Notes under the pieces: model-generated
The model's database searches: none
What the model was told of the DNA's origin: nothing
What the model saw: only the letters and a program-made list of their open reading frames with translations
Assembly (NCBI GenBank): GCA_900753405.1
Contig: CAADYZ010000013.1
Location: 1-64,000 of the forward strand
DNA: 64,000 bases
DNA from: Campylobacteraceae bacterium
GTDB taxonomy: Bacteria; Campylobacterota; Campylobacteria; Campylobacterales; Campylobacteraceae
Direction of reading: 5' to 3'
Shown here: positions 46,628 through 55,532 of the stretch, one piece after another
How positions within the stretch are numbered: the first letter of the stretch is position 1
Layout: the number at the start of each line of letters is the position of its first letter
Position numbers and translations under genes: made by a program

Positions 46628-47884
46628 TTACAACGCGTTTTCATCAACCCTTTGCAACTCTCTTTTTTTCTTGCGAAGTTTAAGGTAGGCAAAAGGAAAA
46701 GCCAGAAACCCGCCTCGCCAAAAGTTTTCGCAAGCTTTTTGCAGCAAAAGCCCAAGTCTAAATTCATAAGTTTGCGAAAAGTCGTTTTGCACAAATTCTT
46801 TTACAAACTTGCTAGTCTCCTTGTCCTTTGAAAGCTCGTTTTGCGCCTCGTTTTTGTGTTTTAAATAAATTTTAAAATACAGCGTAAAAGGCAGACGCAC
46901 GCGCCTTAAAAAGCCCTTTGTAGTGTAGCGTTTGTAGAGTTTAAGAGGCAAAGAGAATTCGCCGTTTTTGACTTCACGCAAAAAGTGCTTGTAGATCGGC
47001 TCGTCGTAGATAAACACCTCTTTTAACGCGCTTGTAGGATTTATCTCTTTTAGCCTAGCTTGCCACCAATATACAAAATTCGTGTAATAAACCTTCAAAT
47101 CCTCACAATGCGGTGCGATGATGTCGCAAAAGCCTGAACGCACTGAAACAACCCTTGCACACGACAAAGCAAGTGCGATAAGCTCTTTAAAAGACAAATT
47201 CAAGTCATAAATGCCCTCGGTAAAATAGCGTTCGTAATCTTGCGTTTGCTGCTGTGCGGTTGATCTCAAACCTAAATTTACTACGACTTTGTAGCCCTTT
47301 TCAAGCCACTTTTGGCACTCTGCTTTGAAGATGACAGGTGGTAACGAGGGGCAGGATTTTGCCTCAGGGCAAATTAAAACAATTTTGTTTAAAGGGGCGA
47401 TCGCGTCAAGTTTGGCTTTTAAATTTGGCTCGATTTGAGGTAAATTTGTCGGCAAATTCCCTTTCGTGTCAAGCGGTAAATCAAGCCACTGTAAATTCCA
47501 GTTTAAAGCACTTGTGTAGGTGATTTGCTTTTGTAAAATGTATTCGTGAGCTGGAAAAAGCTTGCCAAGCGTAGGCGTGCTGACAACGCCGTCAAGTTCA
47601 AAACACTCAGGCGTTTTAAGAAACAATTCCATCAGTGAATTCTCACAAACAATGTAGTCGCTTTCAAACATTTCAAGCACGGTTGCGTGGCTAGGTTTGA
47701 TGATAAAGATGATTTTGCCTTGAAGTTTGCTCTCTAACACCTTTTGCAAGAGGCAAAGATAGTAAATATCCCCAGCAGAAAACACAGAAACAAAATAATA
47801 ACAATCCTCTTTCAAAACCGCCGTTAATTCTTGCATCGTTTTAAGCGGTTTTCTCGCCGAGTTTTGCGTGGTTTGCTGCGTCAT
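46628..47884 (-). CDS. Glycosyltransferase-like protein (heptosyltransferase-like fold), paralogue 2
   Basis: The 418-residue protein shares the same core as paralogue 1 (AGDIYYLCLLQKVLE, IVLICPEAKSCPSL, RVVSVRSGFCDIIAP) and adds about 90 C-terminal residues. The paralogues probably arose by duplication and act in the same glycan pathway. ATG 47884 (GAGAG upstream) is preferred to 47899, which has only motif DNA before it. It follows the HAD gene by 35 bases. Confidence 0.6.
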   Translation of the reverse strand: MTQQTTQNSARKPLKTMQELTAVLKEDCYYFVSVFSAGDIYYLCLLQKVLESKLQGKIIFIIKPSHATVLEMFESDYIVCENSLMELFLKTPECFELDGVVSTPTLGKLFPAHEYILQKQITYTSALNWNLQWLDLPLDTKGNLPTNLPQIEPNLKAKLDAIAPLNKIVLICPEAKSCPSLPPVIFKAECQKWLEKGYKVVVNLGLRSTAQQQTQDYERYFTEGIYDLNLSFKELIALALSCARVVSVRSGFCDIIAPHCEDLKVYYTNFVYWWQARLKEINPTSALKEVFIYDEPIYKHFLREVKNGEFSLPLKLYKRYTTKGFLRRVRLPFTLYFKIYLKHKNEAQNELSKDKETSKFVKEFVQNDFSQTYEFRLGLLLQKACENFWRGGFLAFPFAYLKLRKKKRELQRVDENAL

Positions 47885-47919
47885 TTTCTCTCTTTTCATT
47901 CAAATTCGGTTTTGACAAG

Positions 47920-48291
47920 TTATAAATTCTTGTCGATCACAACTTCTAGCGTTAGTGCCGCGTCCCTTGCTTTATTCACCGCGTAAGCCGTTTTAAGTCC
48001 GCTTGGTTTTGTGTCGTTGAGTAAAATCCGCTCGCCTACGGGTAAGTCGGTGAGAATTTGGTTGTAATGCACGCCATTTTGGGCTAAAAACTCACGCAAA
48101 GCGGGCAAATCCTGCGCCCTCCTTGCAGTGAGCAAAATGACAATGTCATCTTTTGGCAAACTCGCAAAAAACTCTCTCACGCCGCCTAAAAGCTCGTCTT
48201 TGCCGTGCAAATAGCCATTATGCCGCACAAGCGTGCCGTCAATGTCGATAAGCCAAGTTTTTGGCAAAGCAGAAAGTGTCAAAGTTTTCAC
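47920..48291 (-). CDS. HAD superfamily hydrolase
   Basis: The 123-residue protein has the HAD nucleophile motif DIDGTL near the N-terminus, the LLTARRAQDL motif II and a late Lys/Asp region. It is a small phosphatase-like enzyme, possibly acting on a phosphorylated sugar or polyol of the neighbouring pathway. The start is GTG 48291, overlapping the upstream kinase stop as GTGA and preceded by GGAGGGG, so it is coupled to the kinase. A longer in-frame ATG upstream is less likely. Confidence 0.75.
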   Translation of the reverse strand: MKTLTLSALPKTWLIDIDGTLVRHNGYLHGKDELLGGVREFFASLPKDDIVILLTARRAQDLPALREFLAQNGVHYNQILTDLPVGERILLNDTKPSGLKTAYAVNKARDAALTLEVVIDKNL

Positions 48292-49538
48292 AGCGTCCCC
48301 TCCAAAAGCATAGTCCCGCGGTAAAATGCCGCGCAAATGCTGTCATAATCCTCCCACGCATAGCTTGTTAGGCTGAGCCAAATGAGCGCGTGCAGCAGTT
48401 TGATTTTGTCTTTACTTACACTTGGGAGCATATCAAAAAAGCATTCCTCCATATCTCCCCAACCGCTCGTTTTTATCATCATCTCCGCCTCATTTTCCTT
48501 AATCAAAAGCGTGAATTTCTTGCGGTTAAACTGGTCATAATCCCCGCAAATGCTGTAATAAAGCTTCGCCCAGTCATAATCCGTGTCGCCAAAAAACTGC
48601 GTCTTGCCAAAATATCCTCGCGGGTCGATAAGCACAACTTTTTCGTTAAAGCTATCAAATAGCATATTTGAAAAGGTGCAATCCCCGTGAATAAGCGCAA
48701 ATTCACGCGCAAAGTGCGTCCTGGCAAGGCGGGCGATTTTTTCCCTTTCAAAAAGCGGATTTTTGTAGTAGCGGGCGTTGATTTTGATGAATTCTTTGTC
48801 GCTAAATGGCACAAGCGGAGCTATCAAATCAAGTCTTTCAAAGGTCTTTGTGATGTATGTTTGCTCGCTGTCAGTGTCATTTGCCTCGCGTTTTGGGCTA
48901 AGGGCGTGCAAGGCTTCAAGCGCGTTTATGATGCCTTGCAAAATCTCTTTTTTCTGGCTTTTCAGCAAGCATTCATACTCAAAAATGTTTTTGCCTGCGA
49001 TTTTTTTCATCGTAAGTGGCGCGTAGTCATAAATTTGCGGAATTTGCGTGAAATTTAGCTCATTTACGAAGCGATACCACGCCACTTCTTTTGCGGCGAT
49101 GTCTCGCCCTTGCGCGTCAAGCGGGGTTTTGATGGCGAGTTGGTTTTTAAATTCGATTTTGTTAAATGGGCGCGTGAGATTTTGCGGATTTAGCTCGTTA
49201 TACACCAAAAGCGTGCCGATTTCCTTGCTGTGTTTTAAGTCAAGCGGGCTAAATTCAATCTCTTGCGTTTGTAGCCACTCGACAAGTGCGCCGTCTTTTG
49301 GAATGCTTTTAAGGCATTTTTTGTTTGCAAAGATGAAAAGTCCCGCCACGCCGTTTTCAAAGCTGGCTTTATGCACAAATTTGCCATTTTCAAAACTCCA
49401 TCTACACTCAAAATCGCCCGAAATGCCGACAAAATTTTGTGTCAAATTCGAATTTGGCGTTACGCTATTTTGCTGACAAGAGAGAGAGAGAGGAATTTTG
49501 AGGCTCGGCTTGCAAATCTGTTTGCAAATCCGCCGCAA
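48288..49538 (-). CDS. APH/choline-kinase-like kinase half of a phase-variable bifunctional protein
   Basis: The frame reads through an aminoglycoside-phosphotransferase/choline-kinase-like domain: FALIHGDCTFSNMLFD (catalytic loop, HGD...N) and VLIDPRGYFG (DPRG, metal Asp). Such kinases phosphorylate small alcohols or amino-alcohols. It has no plausible start: its first codons overlap the nucleotidyltransferase frame across the (CT)7 tract. One more CT unit would join the two in frame to give a protein of about 531 residues. As read, the kinase half would not be made from the usual start. It contains the motif-encoded patch NSNLTQNF. The HAD gene follows directly. Confidence 0.75.
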   Translation of the reverse strand: MRRICKQICKPSLKIPLSLSCQQNSVTPNSNLTQNFVGISGDFECRWSFENGKFVHKASFENGVAGLFIFANKKCLKSIPKDGALVEWLQTQEIEFSPLDLKHSKEIGTLLVYNELNPQNLTRPFNKIEFKNQLAIKTPLDAQGRDIAAKEVAWYRFVNELNFTQIPQIYDYAPLTMKKIAGKNIFEYECLLKSQKKEILQGIINALEALHALSPKREANDTDSEQTYITKTFERLDLIAPLVPFSDKEFIKINARYYKNPLFEREKIARLARTHFAREFALIHGDCTFSNMLFDSFNEKVVLIDPRGYFGKTQFFGDTDYDWAKLYYSICGDYDQFNRKKFTLLIKENEAEMMIKTSGWGDMEECFFDMLPSVSKDKIKLLHALIWLSLTSYAWEDYDSICAAFYRGTMLLEGTL

Positions 49539-49881
49539 AAGGCAAGCTAAACTCGGTAGATAAAATCAAATCGCACCAAATCACCATAAAGCTTTCATCT
49601 TCGCTAAACTCTTTAACCGCCTCGCCTATGCCTGAGAGCGTCCCGCTGCCATTTGCAGGCAAAATCTGCCACTCGTAATCACGCGCGAAAATGTCAAGGT
49701 ATTTTTGCAAAACTTCGACTTTGTAGTCGGCGATGATGGTGAATTTCGCCTTTGGAAATTTTTTGAAAAGATGGAAGATTAACGGCAAATTGTCGTAAGG
49801 CACAAGGCATTTTGGCTTGTTTTTGGTAAGCCCTTCTAAACGCGTGCCTTTGCCGCCTGCTTGGACGATGATGTGTTGCAT
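49465..49881 (-). CDS. Nucleotidyltransferase half of a phase-variable bifunctional protein
   Basis: ATG 49881 (AAAGGAG, five bases upstream) begins a nucleotidyltransferase domain: IIVQAGGKGTRLEGLT (the NTP-binding GGxGxRL loop) and KPKCLVP (Lys for substrate). It would activate a phosphorylated small molecule as a CDP or similar nucleotide. In the present frame it ends after about 138 residues at 49465, after SSLSLLSAK encoded by the CT tract. The kinase fused downstream after slippage would supply its phosphorylated substrate, as in LicA/LicC-like pairs. The truncated N-terminal half may retain little activity. Confidence 0.75.
   Translation of the reverse strand: MQHIIVQAGGKGTRLEGLTKNKPKCLVPYDNLPLIFHLFKKFPKAKFTIIADYKVEVLQKYLDIFARDYEWQILPANGSGTLSGIGEAVKEFSEDESFMVIWCDLILSTEFSLPFAADLQTDLQAEPQNSSLSLLSAK
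49479..49492 (-). repeat. (CT)7 dinucleotide tract joining the two halves
   Basis: Seven AG units on the plus strand read as CT on the coding strand. Adding one unit (or losing two) puts the nucleotidyltransferase and kinase in one frame. Seven units leave the gene off. Confidence 0.85.
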
Positions 49882-50047
49882 TGAAGCTCCTTTAAAAGGC
49901 AGGATTATAACCAAAAGTTTTTTAAAAAATCCTAATCAACTCAAATTCGGTTTTGACATTTTTGCCAAAACATTAACAAAAAATTTAACTTACATTTTAG
50001 AATTTTGTGCTAAAATGGCGTTCATTTTACCTTAAAAAGGATTGATT

Positions 50048-51379
50048 TTGTCCCCCTACTCCCTGACAATGTTATTTGCTGCGGTGTTACTCATTCTTGC
50101 TAACGCATTCTTTGTTTTGTCCGAATTTTCTATCGTCAAAATCAGAAAGTCACGCCTCGAAGAGCTGGCAAAAGAGGAGGTAAGAGGCGCAAAACTTGCG
50201 CTTTTAATGACAAATTCACTTGACACATACCTTAGTGCCACGCAACTTGGCATCACACTTAGCTCGCTTGCACTTGGTTGGATCGGCGAACCTGCGATCG
50301 CGCGTCTCATCGAGCCGCTTTTAGCGCGAATCGGCGTTGCAAACCAACTTGCCGTGCATTCAGTAGCGATCGTCATCGCCTTTGTGATCATCACCCTTTT
50401 GCATGTAGTTTTAGGCGAGTTAGTGCCAAAAAGCGTTGCCATCGCAAAGACTGAAAAAGCCGTGCTTTTCATTGCGCGTCCGCTTTATTTGTTTAGGATT
50501 TTGCTTTTGCCTGTCATTAAATTTTTCGACTGCATCGCAAACTTTACGCTAAAACTGCTTGGCGTGCAACCTGCAAAAGAGAGCGAGCTAGCCCACAGCG
50601 AAGAGGAGATCAAGATCATCGCCCACGAGAGCTTGCAAGGCGGCGTCATCGACAACTTTGAAAGCGAGATCATCAAAAACGCGGTGGATTTTGGTGGGAC
50701 GGTGGCAAAGGAGATTATGACGCCACGAAGGGACATCATCTGCCTTAAAAAACAAAACTCGCTTGAAGAGAATTTGCAGATCATCTCGCAAAGCAAATTC
50801 ACGCGTTATCCTTACATTGACGAAAATAAAGACGCGGTGATCGGGATGATCCACATTCGCGATGTGCTTTTGCGGCTGGTGGATGGCTCAAAAGTCGAGC
50901 TTGACGAGCTTACACGAAAGTTTATCATCGTCCCTGAAAACAGCCCAGTTTCAAAAATTTTGGTGATGATGAATAAAGAGCGGATCAACGCGGCGTTGGT
51001 TGTGGATGAATACGGCGGCACGGCTGGGCTTCTTACGATGGAGGATATCATCGAAGAGATTTTGGGTGATTTAAATGACGAGCACGATGAAGACGAGGCA
51101 GACTGGAAGGCGCTAGAAGACGGCGTGTGGGAGTTTGCGGGGCGTGTGGAGATCGAGACGATTGAGGAGATCACAAAGACCGACTTTGACGACGACACCG
51201 AGCAGCAGACCATCGGCGGTTATGTTTTCAACCTCTTTGAGAGACTGCCAGAAGTTGGCGAGAAGGTGAGCGACTCGCACTTTGAGTATGAAGTTTTGGC
51301 GGTGGAGAATATGCGAGTTGAGAGCGTAAAAGCCACGCTTTTAGAGCGCCTTGCCAACGCCGAGTCGGCTGAGGCTTAG
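50048..51379 (+). CDS. CBS-domain transporter-like protein (DUF21/CorC family)
   Basis: The 443-residue protein has an N-terminal DUF21 membrane domain with about four helices, a CBS pair at about 200-330 (EIMTPRRDIICL, then MEDIIEEILGDLNDEHD) and a C-terminal CorC_HlyC domain. Members are linked to magnesium/cobalt efflux or hemolysin annotation. The start is probably TTG 50048, six bases after AAGGA. It stands alone with its own upstream motif copy and is followed by a hairpin. Confidence 0.9.
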   Translation: MSPYSLTMLFAAVLLILANAFFVLSEFSIVKIRKSRLEELAKEEVRGAKLALLMTNSLDTYLSATQLGITLSSLALGWIGEPAIARLIEPLLARIGVANQLAVHSVAIVIAFVIITLLHVVLGELVPKSVAIAKTEKAVLFIARPLYLFRILLLPVIKFFDCIANFTLKLLGVQPAKESELAHSEEEIKIIAHESLQGGVIDNFESEIIKNAVDFGGTVAKEIMTPRRDIICLKKQNSLEENLQIISQSKFTRYPYIDENKDAVIGMIHIRDVLLRLVDGSKVELDELTRKFIIVPENSPVSKILVMMNKERINAALVVDEYGGTAGLLTMEDIIEEILGDLNDEHDEDEADWKALEDGVWEFAGRVEIETIEEITKTDFDDDTEQQTIGGYVFNLFERLPEVGEKVSDSHFEYEVLAVENMRVESVKATLLERLANAESAEA

Positions 51380-51401
51380 GCGGATTTGGCGGTTTGTTAA
51401 A

Positions 51402-51441
51402 GTCAAATTTGGTTTTTGCAGTTGTCAAAACCGAATTTGAC
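51402..51441 (+). terminator. Hairpin terminator after the CorC-like gene
   Basis: Arms 51402-51416 and 51427-51441 are inverted dispersed motifs with one wobble and a 10-base loop, followed by a T-rich run. This is the best terminator case among the motif pairs. Confidence 0.6.
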
Positions 51442-51530
51442 TTTTGTTTTTACTTTTTCGTTTTTTGCTTTGCGTTTTTGCTTTCGTTTTCCACTTTTTC
51501 CTCTTGCCGCTAGTAACTTAAAGGAGAATT

Positions 51531-52103
51531 ATGCCGCGTCCGCAGAACAAAGAAGAGCTCATTAGTGCGATGTGCGATGAGTTTGGCAAACTTTGCAAGA
51601 TTTTAGATGAGACACCACGCGAGATTTTGCAGCAAGATTTTTCAAGCCCGTCCAAAAACAACGCGCGAGACAAAAACGCGCGCGATGTGGTAAGTCACAT
51701 TTGCGCGTGGCAGGCGATGCTGCGGGACTTCATCACCAACAACACACAACTGCAAAACGGCATCCGCCAGCCAACAAACAGTGTCACGCCATTTTTGCCG
51801 CCACCTTACAACTGGGCGACCTACCCAAAACTCAACATCGTCCTTTGGCAAAAGAGTCAAAACATAAGCCTTGAAGAGGCAATTTGCTCACTAAAACAAG
51901 GTTTCAAAGAGGTTTTGCAACTAGTGCTGCAATTTAGCAACGAGCAACTCTTCACAAAACGCCATTTTGCTTTCACAAACTCAACAAGCCTCGCAAGCTA
52001 CGCCATTTCAAGCACAAGTAGCCACTACGCTTGGGCGATTAAACAGCTAAAAAGTGGGTTGAAAGCAAATTTGTCAAAACCTAATTTGAAAAAGCGAGAG
52101 TAA
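51531..52103 (+). CDS. ClbS/DfsB family four-helix protein
   Basis: The 190-residue protein is a DinB-like helical bundle of the ClbS/DfsB type: PRPQNKEELISAM, ISHICAW-like VVSHICAWQAMLRDF and a late SLASYAISSTSSHYAWAIKQ segment. ClbS-type proteins protect against a toxin; the role here is unknown. AAAGGAG precedes the ATG. The last residues (KANLSKPNLKKRE) are encoded by a dispersed-motif copy, which seems to have replaced the original stop. Confidence 0.8.
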   Translation: MPRPQNKEELISAMCDEFGKLCKILDETPREILQQDFSSPSKNNARDKNARDVVSHICAWQAMLRDFITNNTQLQNGIRQPTNSVTPFLPPPYNWATYPKLNIVLWQKSQNISLEEAICSLKQGFKEVLQLVLQFSNEQLFTKRHFAFTNSTSLASYAISSTSSHYAWAIKQLKSGLKANLSKPNLKKRE

Positions 52104-52146
52104 GAGGTTGCAAAAACCAAATCAAATTCGGTTTTTGCAAGTTTGG

Positions 52147-52854
52147 CTAGAACATAAATGTGTAACCAAGTGTTACGCCGTAGTTTGTTGTGTCTGAGTT
52201 GATCTCTTCGTATTGGTAAGTAAGCTCGATCGAATTTGCCTCATCCACTTGCCACAACGCGCCAACCCTCACGCCGTAAAATGCGCGGAATTTGCCGTTG
52301 TCGATGTTGTGAGTTTGAAGCGGCGTGACAACCGTGCCGTTTAAAGCGTTTCTAACTTCAAGTTGTGCGTTTGCTTTGCTGTTTTCATACGCAAGTCCAG
52401 CGTAAAGCCCCGCCACGCCGCTAACCTGCCCGTAAAGTCGCGGTGTCCAGTCCGCGCCAATTGCGAATTTGTGAGCCGACCATTTAAAGTCGTTTGACTT
52501 CAACTCGCCGCGAGTAAAAATAAGCGAAGCATCGTCACTTTCGGTGTCAAAAATCTCGCCGCCACTACCTTTTGCGGTGGTTTGATAAGCGTAGGCGATG
52601 TAGCCTGCAAAGCTATTCATCCCGTATGAGTCGCCAAATTTCTTGCCGCCTTTGACCTGAATTTGCACGACATTGTCTTTGTAGTTTTCAAAGTCAAAAC
52701 CTGCGACTTGAAGGTCGCTTTTGCTTTTAAGATAGCCCACGCTACCGCCAGCAAACAACCCTTCTTTGAAAAAGTCGCCCTCAAAAACACCCTCGGCGCT
52801 AGCTAAACTAACTGAGGCGACAACGCCTGCTAAAACTGCTGAAAGTTTTTTCAT
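52147..52854 (-). CDS. Outer membrane beta-barrel protein
   Basis: The 235-residue protein has a signal peptide (MKKLSAVLAGVVASVSLASA, then EG), alternating polar/hydrophobic strands of an eight- to ten-strand barrel and a C-terminal aromatic end (GVTLGYTFMF). Function is unknown; it is a small porin-like or surface protein. AAAGGA precedes the ATG. It converges with the clbS-like gene. Confidence 0.8.
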   Translation of the reverse strand: MKKLSAVLAGVVASVSLASAEGVFEGDFFKEGLFAGGSVGYLKSKSDLQVAGFDFENYKDNVVQIQVKGGKKFGDSYGMNSFAGYIAYAYQTTAKGSGGEIFDTESDDASLIFTRGELKSNDFKWSAHKFAIGADWTPRLYGQVSGVAGLYAGLAYENSKANAQLEVRNALNGTVVTPLQTHNIDNGKFRAFYGVRVGALWQVDEANSIELTYQYEEINSDTTNYGVTLGYTFMF

Positions 52855-52929
52855 TACTATCCTTTAAATAAAGTTGTCGATTTTAACATCTATTTGTAAA
52901 AAAAATGCTAAAACCAAATTTGATTTACG

Positions 52930-54240
52930 CTACAAAATGTATTTTGCCAAATCCTTGTCTTTTGCCGTGTTTTCAAGCTTGTTTTCGACAAATTCTGCGG
53001 TGATCGTGTAGATTTGTCCGCTAAACTCATCCGCCGCAAAACTAATGTCTTCGAGGACTTTTTCAAGCACTGTGTGAAGCCGTCTAGCGCCGATGTCCTC
53101 GACATTTTCGTTTGCCAGCGCAGTTAGGGCGGCGATGCGTTTTAACGCCGCGTCCTCAAAGAAGAGCTCAACGCCTTCGGTGGCTAAAAGTGCGGTGTAT
53201 TGGTTGATAAGCGAGTTTTTTGGCTTGGTTAAGATCTCATACAACGCCGCCTCGTCAAGTCCGTCAAGCGTCACTCTTAGCGGAAACCTGCCTTGCAACT
53301 CAGGGATTAGGTCGCTTGGTTTGCTAAGGTGAAACGCGCCTGCGGCGATGAATAAAATGTGGTCAGTCTTCACCGCGCCGATCTTCGTTTTCACCACGCT
53401 TCCTTCGACTATCGGCAACAAATCGCGCTGCACTCCCTCTTTGCTTGGCTCGCTGCCGTTTGTCTTTGAAGAGACGGCAACTTTGTCGATCTCGTCAATG
53501 AAGATGATCCCTTCGTTCTCAACGCGTTTTAACGCCTGCGCTTTCATCTCCTCTTTGTCAAAAAGCTCCTCTTTTGCCTCGTTTTCAAGCGCCTTTTTTG
53601 CTTCTTTGAGCTTGACTTTGCGCTTAACCTTTTTCTCGCCCATTTCAATGAGTTTAATGAGCCCCTCTGGCACGCCGTTTGACTCGTCTGAGTCGGTGTT
53701 AAACGCGCTAGTTTTCACTTCGATTTCAACCGCCGCCTCATCAAGCGCGCCGCTTTGCAACTTCGCGCGCATCTTCTCGCGGCTCGTCTCGTAAGCCGCC
53801 GCGCGTTCCTCGCTAGCACCATTTGGAAGTGGCGGGATGAGTTTATCAAGCAGCTTGTCCTCAACCGCACGCGCGATCTGCTCTTTTTTTGTCTCGTAAG
53901 CCTCTTTTTCAACCAGCGCAAGCCCAGCGCGCGCCAAATCCCGCACCATCGACTCCACATCTCGCCCAACATAGCCAACTTCGGTGTATTTACTCGCCTC
54001 GACTTTGACAAACGGCAGCCCAAAAAGCTTTGCTAACCGCCGCGCGATCTCCGTTTTGCCAACGCCCGTTGAACCGATCATTAAAATATTCTTAGGCATC
54101 ACCTCCTCTTGCTGCTGCGCGCTAAGTTTTAACCTGCGGTAGCGGTTGCGTAAAGCCACGGCGATGACGCGTTTTGCGTCCCCCTGCCCTATGACATATT
54201 CGTCCAAAAATTTCACAATCTCTTTTGGTGTTAAATCCAT
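52930..54240 (-). CDS. hslU: ATP-dependent protease ATPase subunit HslU
   Basis: HslU unfolds substrates for the HslV peptidase. The 436-residue protein has Walker A GSTGVGKTE, the pore loop TEVGYVGRDVE, Walker B FIDEIDK and the C-terminal tail KYIL that activates HslV. No hslV is next to it, although the two are adjacent in C. jejuni as I recall. GAAAG precedes the ATG at short spacing. It is the last gene of the lptG-lysA-hslU run, with short gaps. Confidence 0.95.
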   Translation of the reverse strand: MDLTPKEIVKFLDEYVIGQGDAKRVIAVALRNRYRRLKLSAQQQEEVMPKNILMIGSTGVGKTEIARRLAKLFGLPFVKVEASKYTEVGYVGRDVESMVRDLARAGLALVEKEAYETKKEQIARAVEDKLLDKLIPPLPNGASEERAAAYETSREKMRAKLQSGALDEAAVEIEVKTSAFNTDSDESNGVPEGLIKLIEMGEKKVKRKVKLKEAKKALENEAKEELFDKEEMKAQALKRVENEGIIFIDEIDKVAVSSKTNGSEPSKEGVQRDLLPIVEGSVVKTKIGAVKTDHILFIAAGAFHLSKPSDLIPELQGRFPLRVTLDGLDEAALYEILTKPKNSLINQYTALLATEGVELFFEDAALKRIAALTALANENVEDIGARRLHTVLEKVLEDISFAADEFSGQIYTITAEFVENKLENTAKDKDLAKYIL

Positions 54241-54253
54241 CTTTCAACCTCTA

Positions 54254-55522
54254 TCAAATTTGAATTTCATCACGCACTAAATCCTCAAACTCCTGCCTTT
54301 TTCGCACAAGTTTCGCCTCACCTGCGACAACTGCCACCTCAGCTGGTTTTAAACGCATATTGTAATTACTACTCATACTAAACCCGTACGCCCCAGCGCT
54401 TTTCACGCCAAGCAAGTCGCCCTCGCAAAGCGGCGGCAAAAACGCACTTTTGTCCAAAAAGTCCGCACTCTCGCACACGCCGCCAACAACCTCGCACAAA
54501 CTCGCCTCGCCGCGCGCCCCAAGCGGTGAAAGCAGGCAAACTTCGTGTTTTGCCTCGTAAAGTGCTGGGCGGATTAGCTCCGTCATCGCCGCATCGACAA
54601 TAACAAACCTCTTCTTGCCGTTTCGCTTCTCGCCAACCACGCTTGTCACAAGCACGCCTGCGTTTGCGACTAAAAACCTGCCCGGCTCGCAGATGATTGT
54701 CGGGGCGTGGAAGCCCTCTTTTGCCAAATTGCCGCCACTTAACGCGTCCGCTTCGCCCAAATTCGCCTCTTTGCCACTCAAAGCAGCTAAAATTCCTTGC
54801 GCCCACTGGTGAAGGTCTGGCTCGTTTTCGTCCGTGTAACGCACGCCAAGACCGCCACCAACATCAAAAAATTTCAGCTCGATGTTCGCACTTTTTAGCG
54901 ACTTAAAAAGCTTTGCGACGATTCCCGCCGCTTCAACAACGGGCGAGAGGTCGCTAAGTTGCGAGCCGATGTGAAAGTGAATTCCAACTGGCTCTAAAAA
55001 CTCGCTTTTGTGCATATAAAGATAGATCTGCCGCGCCTCCTCTACACTCACGCCAAACTTTTCGCTCTCCAAACCAGTGCTGATGTAAGGGTGGGTTTTT
55101 GCATCCACATTTGGATTAACCCGCACGCTCATCCTCGCTTTTACGCCAAGTTTTTGGGCGATTTTCTCAACCATTTTAACCTCGTCAAAACTCTCGGCGT
55201 TTAAGAACAAAATGCCGTTTTGTAGGGCAAATTCGATTTCGTCATTTCGCTTGCCAACGCCGCTGAAAATGATGTTATACGCCTTTGCACCCGCTAGCAA
55301 ACACTTGCGAATCTCCCCGACACTCACGCAGTCAAACCCCGCGCCAAGCTCAGCCAAAAACCGCAAAAGACTCAAATTCGAATTTGCCTTAACCGCGTAA
55401 CAAACAAGTGACTTTCGCCCTTCAAATTCGCTTTTGATCTTCTCGTATTGTGCTTTAACATAGTCAAAATCATAAACAAACAACGGCGTGCCAAAACGGC
55501 GTGCCAACGCAACATAATCCAT
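54254..55522 (-). CDS. lysA: Diaminopimelate decarboxylase
   Basis: LysA makes lysine from meso-diaminopimelate with pyridoxal phosphate. The 422-residue protein starts at ATG 55522 (AAGGA five bases before); an upstream frame overlaps lptG. Motifs are CYAVKANSNL (cofactor Lys), HFHIGSQ, DVGGGLGVRY and EPGRFLVA. The NSNL patch is native to the family, although its DNA resembles the dispersed motif. It starts ten bases after the lptG stop. Confidence 0.95.
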   Translation of the reverse strand: MDYVALARRFGTPLFVYDFDYVKAQYEKIKSEFEGRKSLVCYAVKANSNLSLLRFLAELGAGFDCVSVGEIRKCLLAGAKAYNIIFSGVGKRNDEIEFALQNGILFLNAESFDEVKMVEKIAQKLGVKARMSVRVNPNVDAKTHPYISTGLESEKFGVSVEEARQIYLYMHKSEFLEPVGIHFHIGSQLSDLSPVVEAAGIVAKLFKSLKSANIELKFFDVGGGLGVRYTDENEPDLHQWAQGILAALSGKEANLGEADALSGGNLAKEGFHAPTIICEPGRFLVANAGVLVTSVVGEKRNGKKRFVIVDAAMTELIRPALYEAKHEVCLLSPLGARGEASLCEVVGGVCESADFLDKSAFLPPLCEGDLLGVKSAGAYGFSMSSNYNMRLKPAEVAVVAGEAKLVRKRQEFEDLVRDEIQI

Positions 55523-55532
55523 TTTCATCCTT

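Noticed and set aside
55373..55395. Dispersed-motif-like DNA in lysA
   Set aside because: The encoded KANSNL patch is conserved in LysA generally, so the similarity need not be an insertion.
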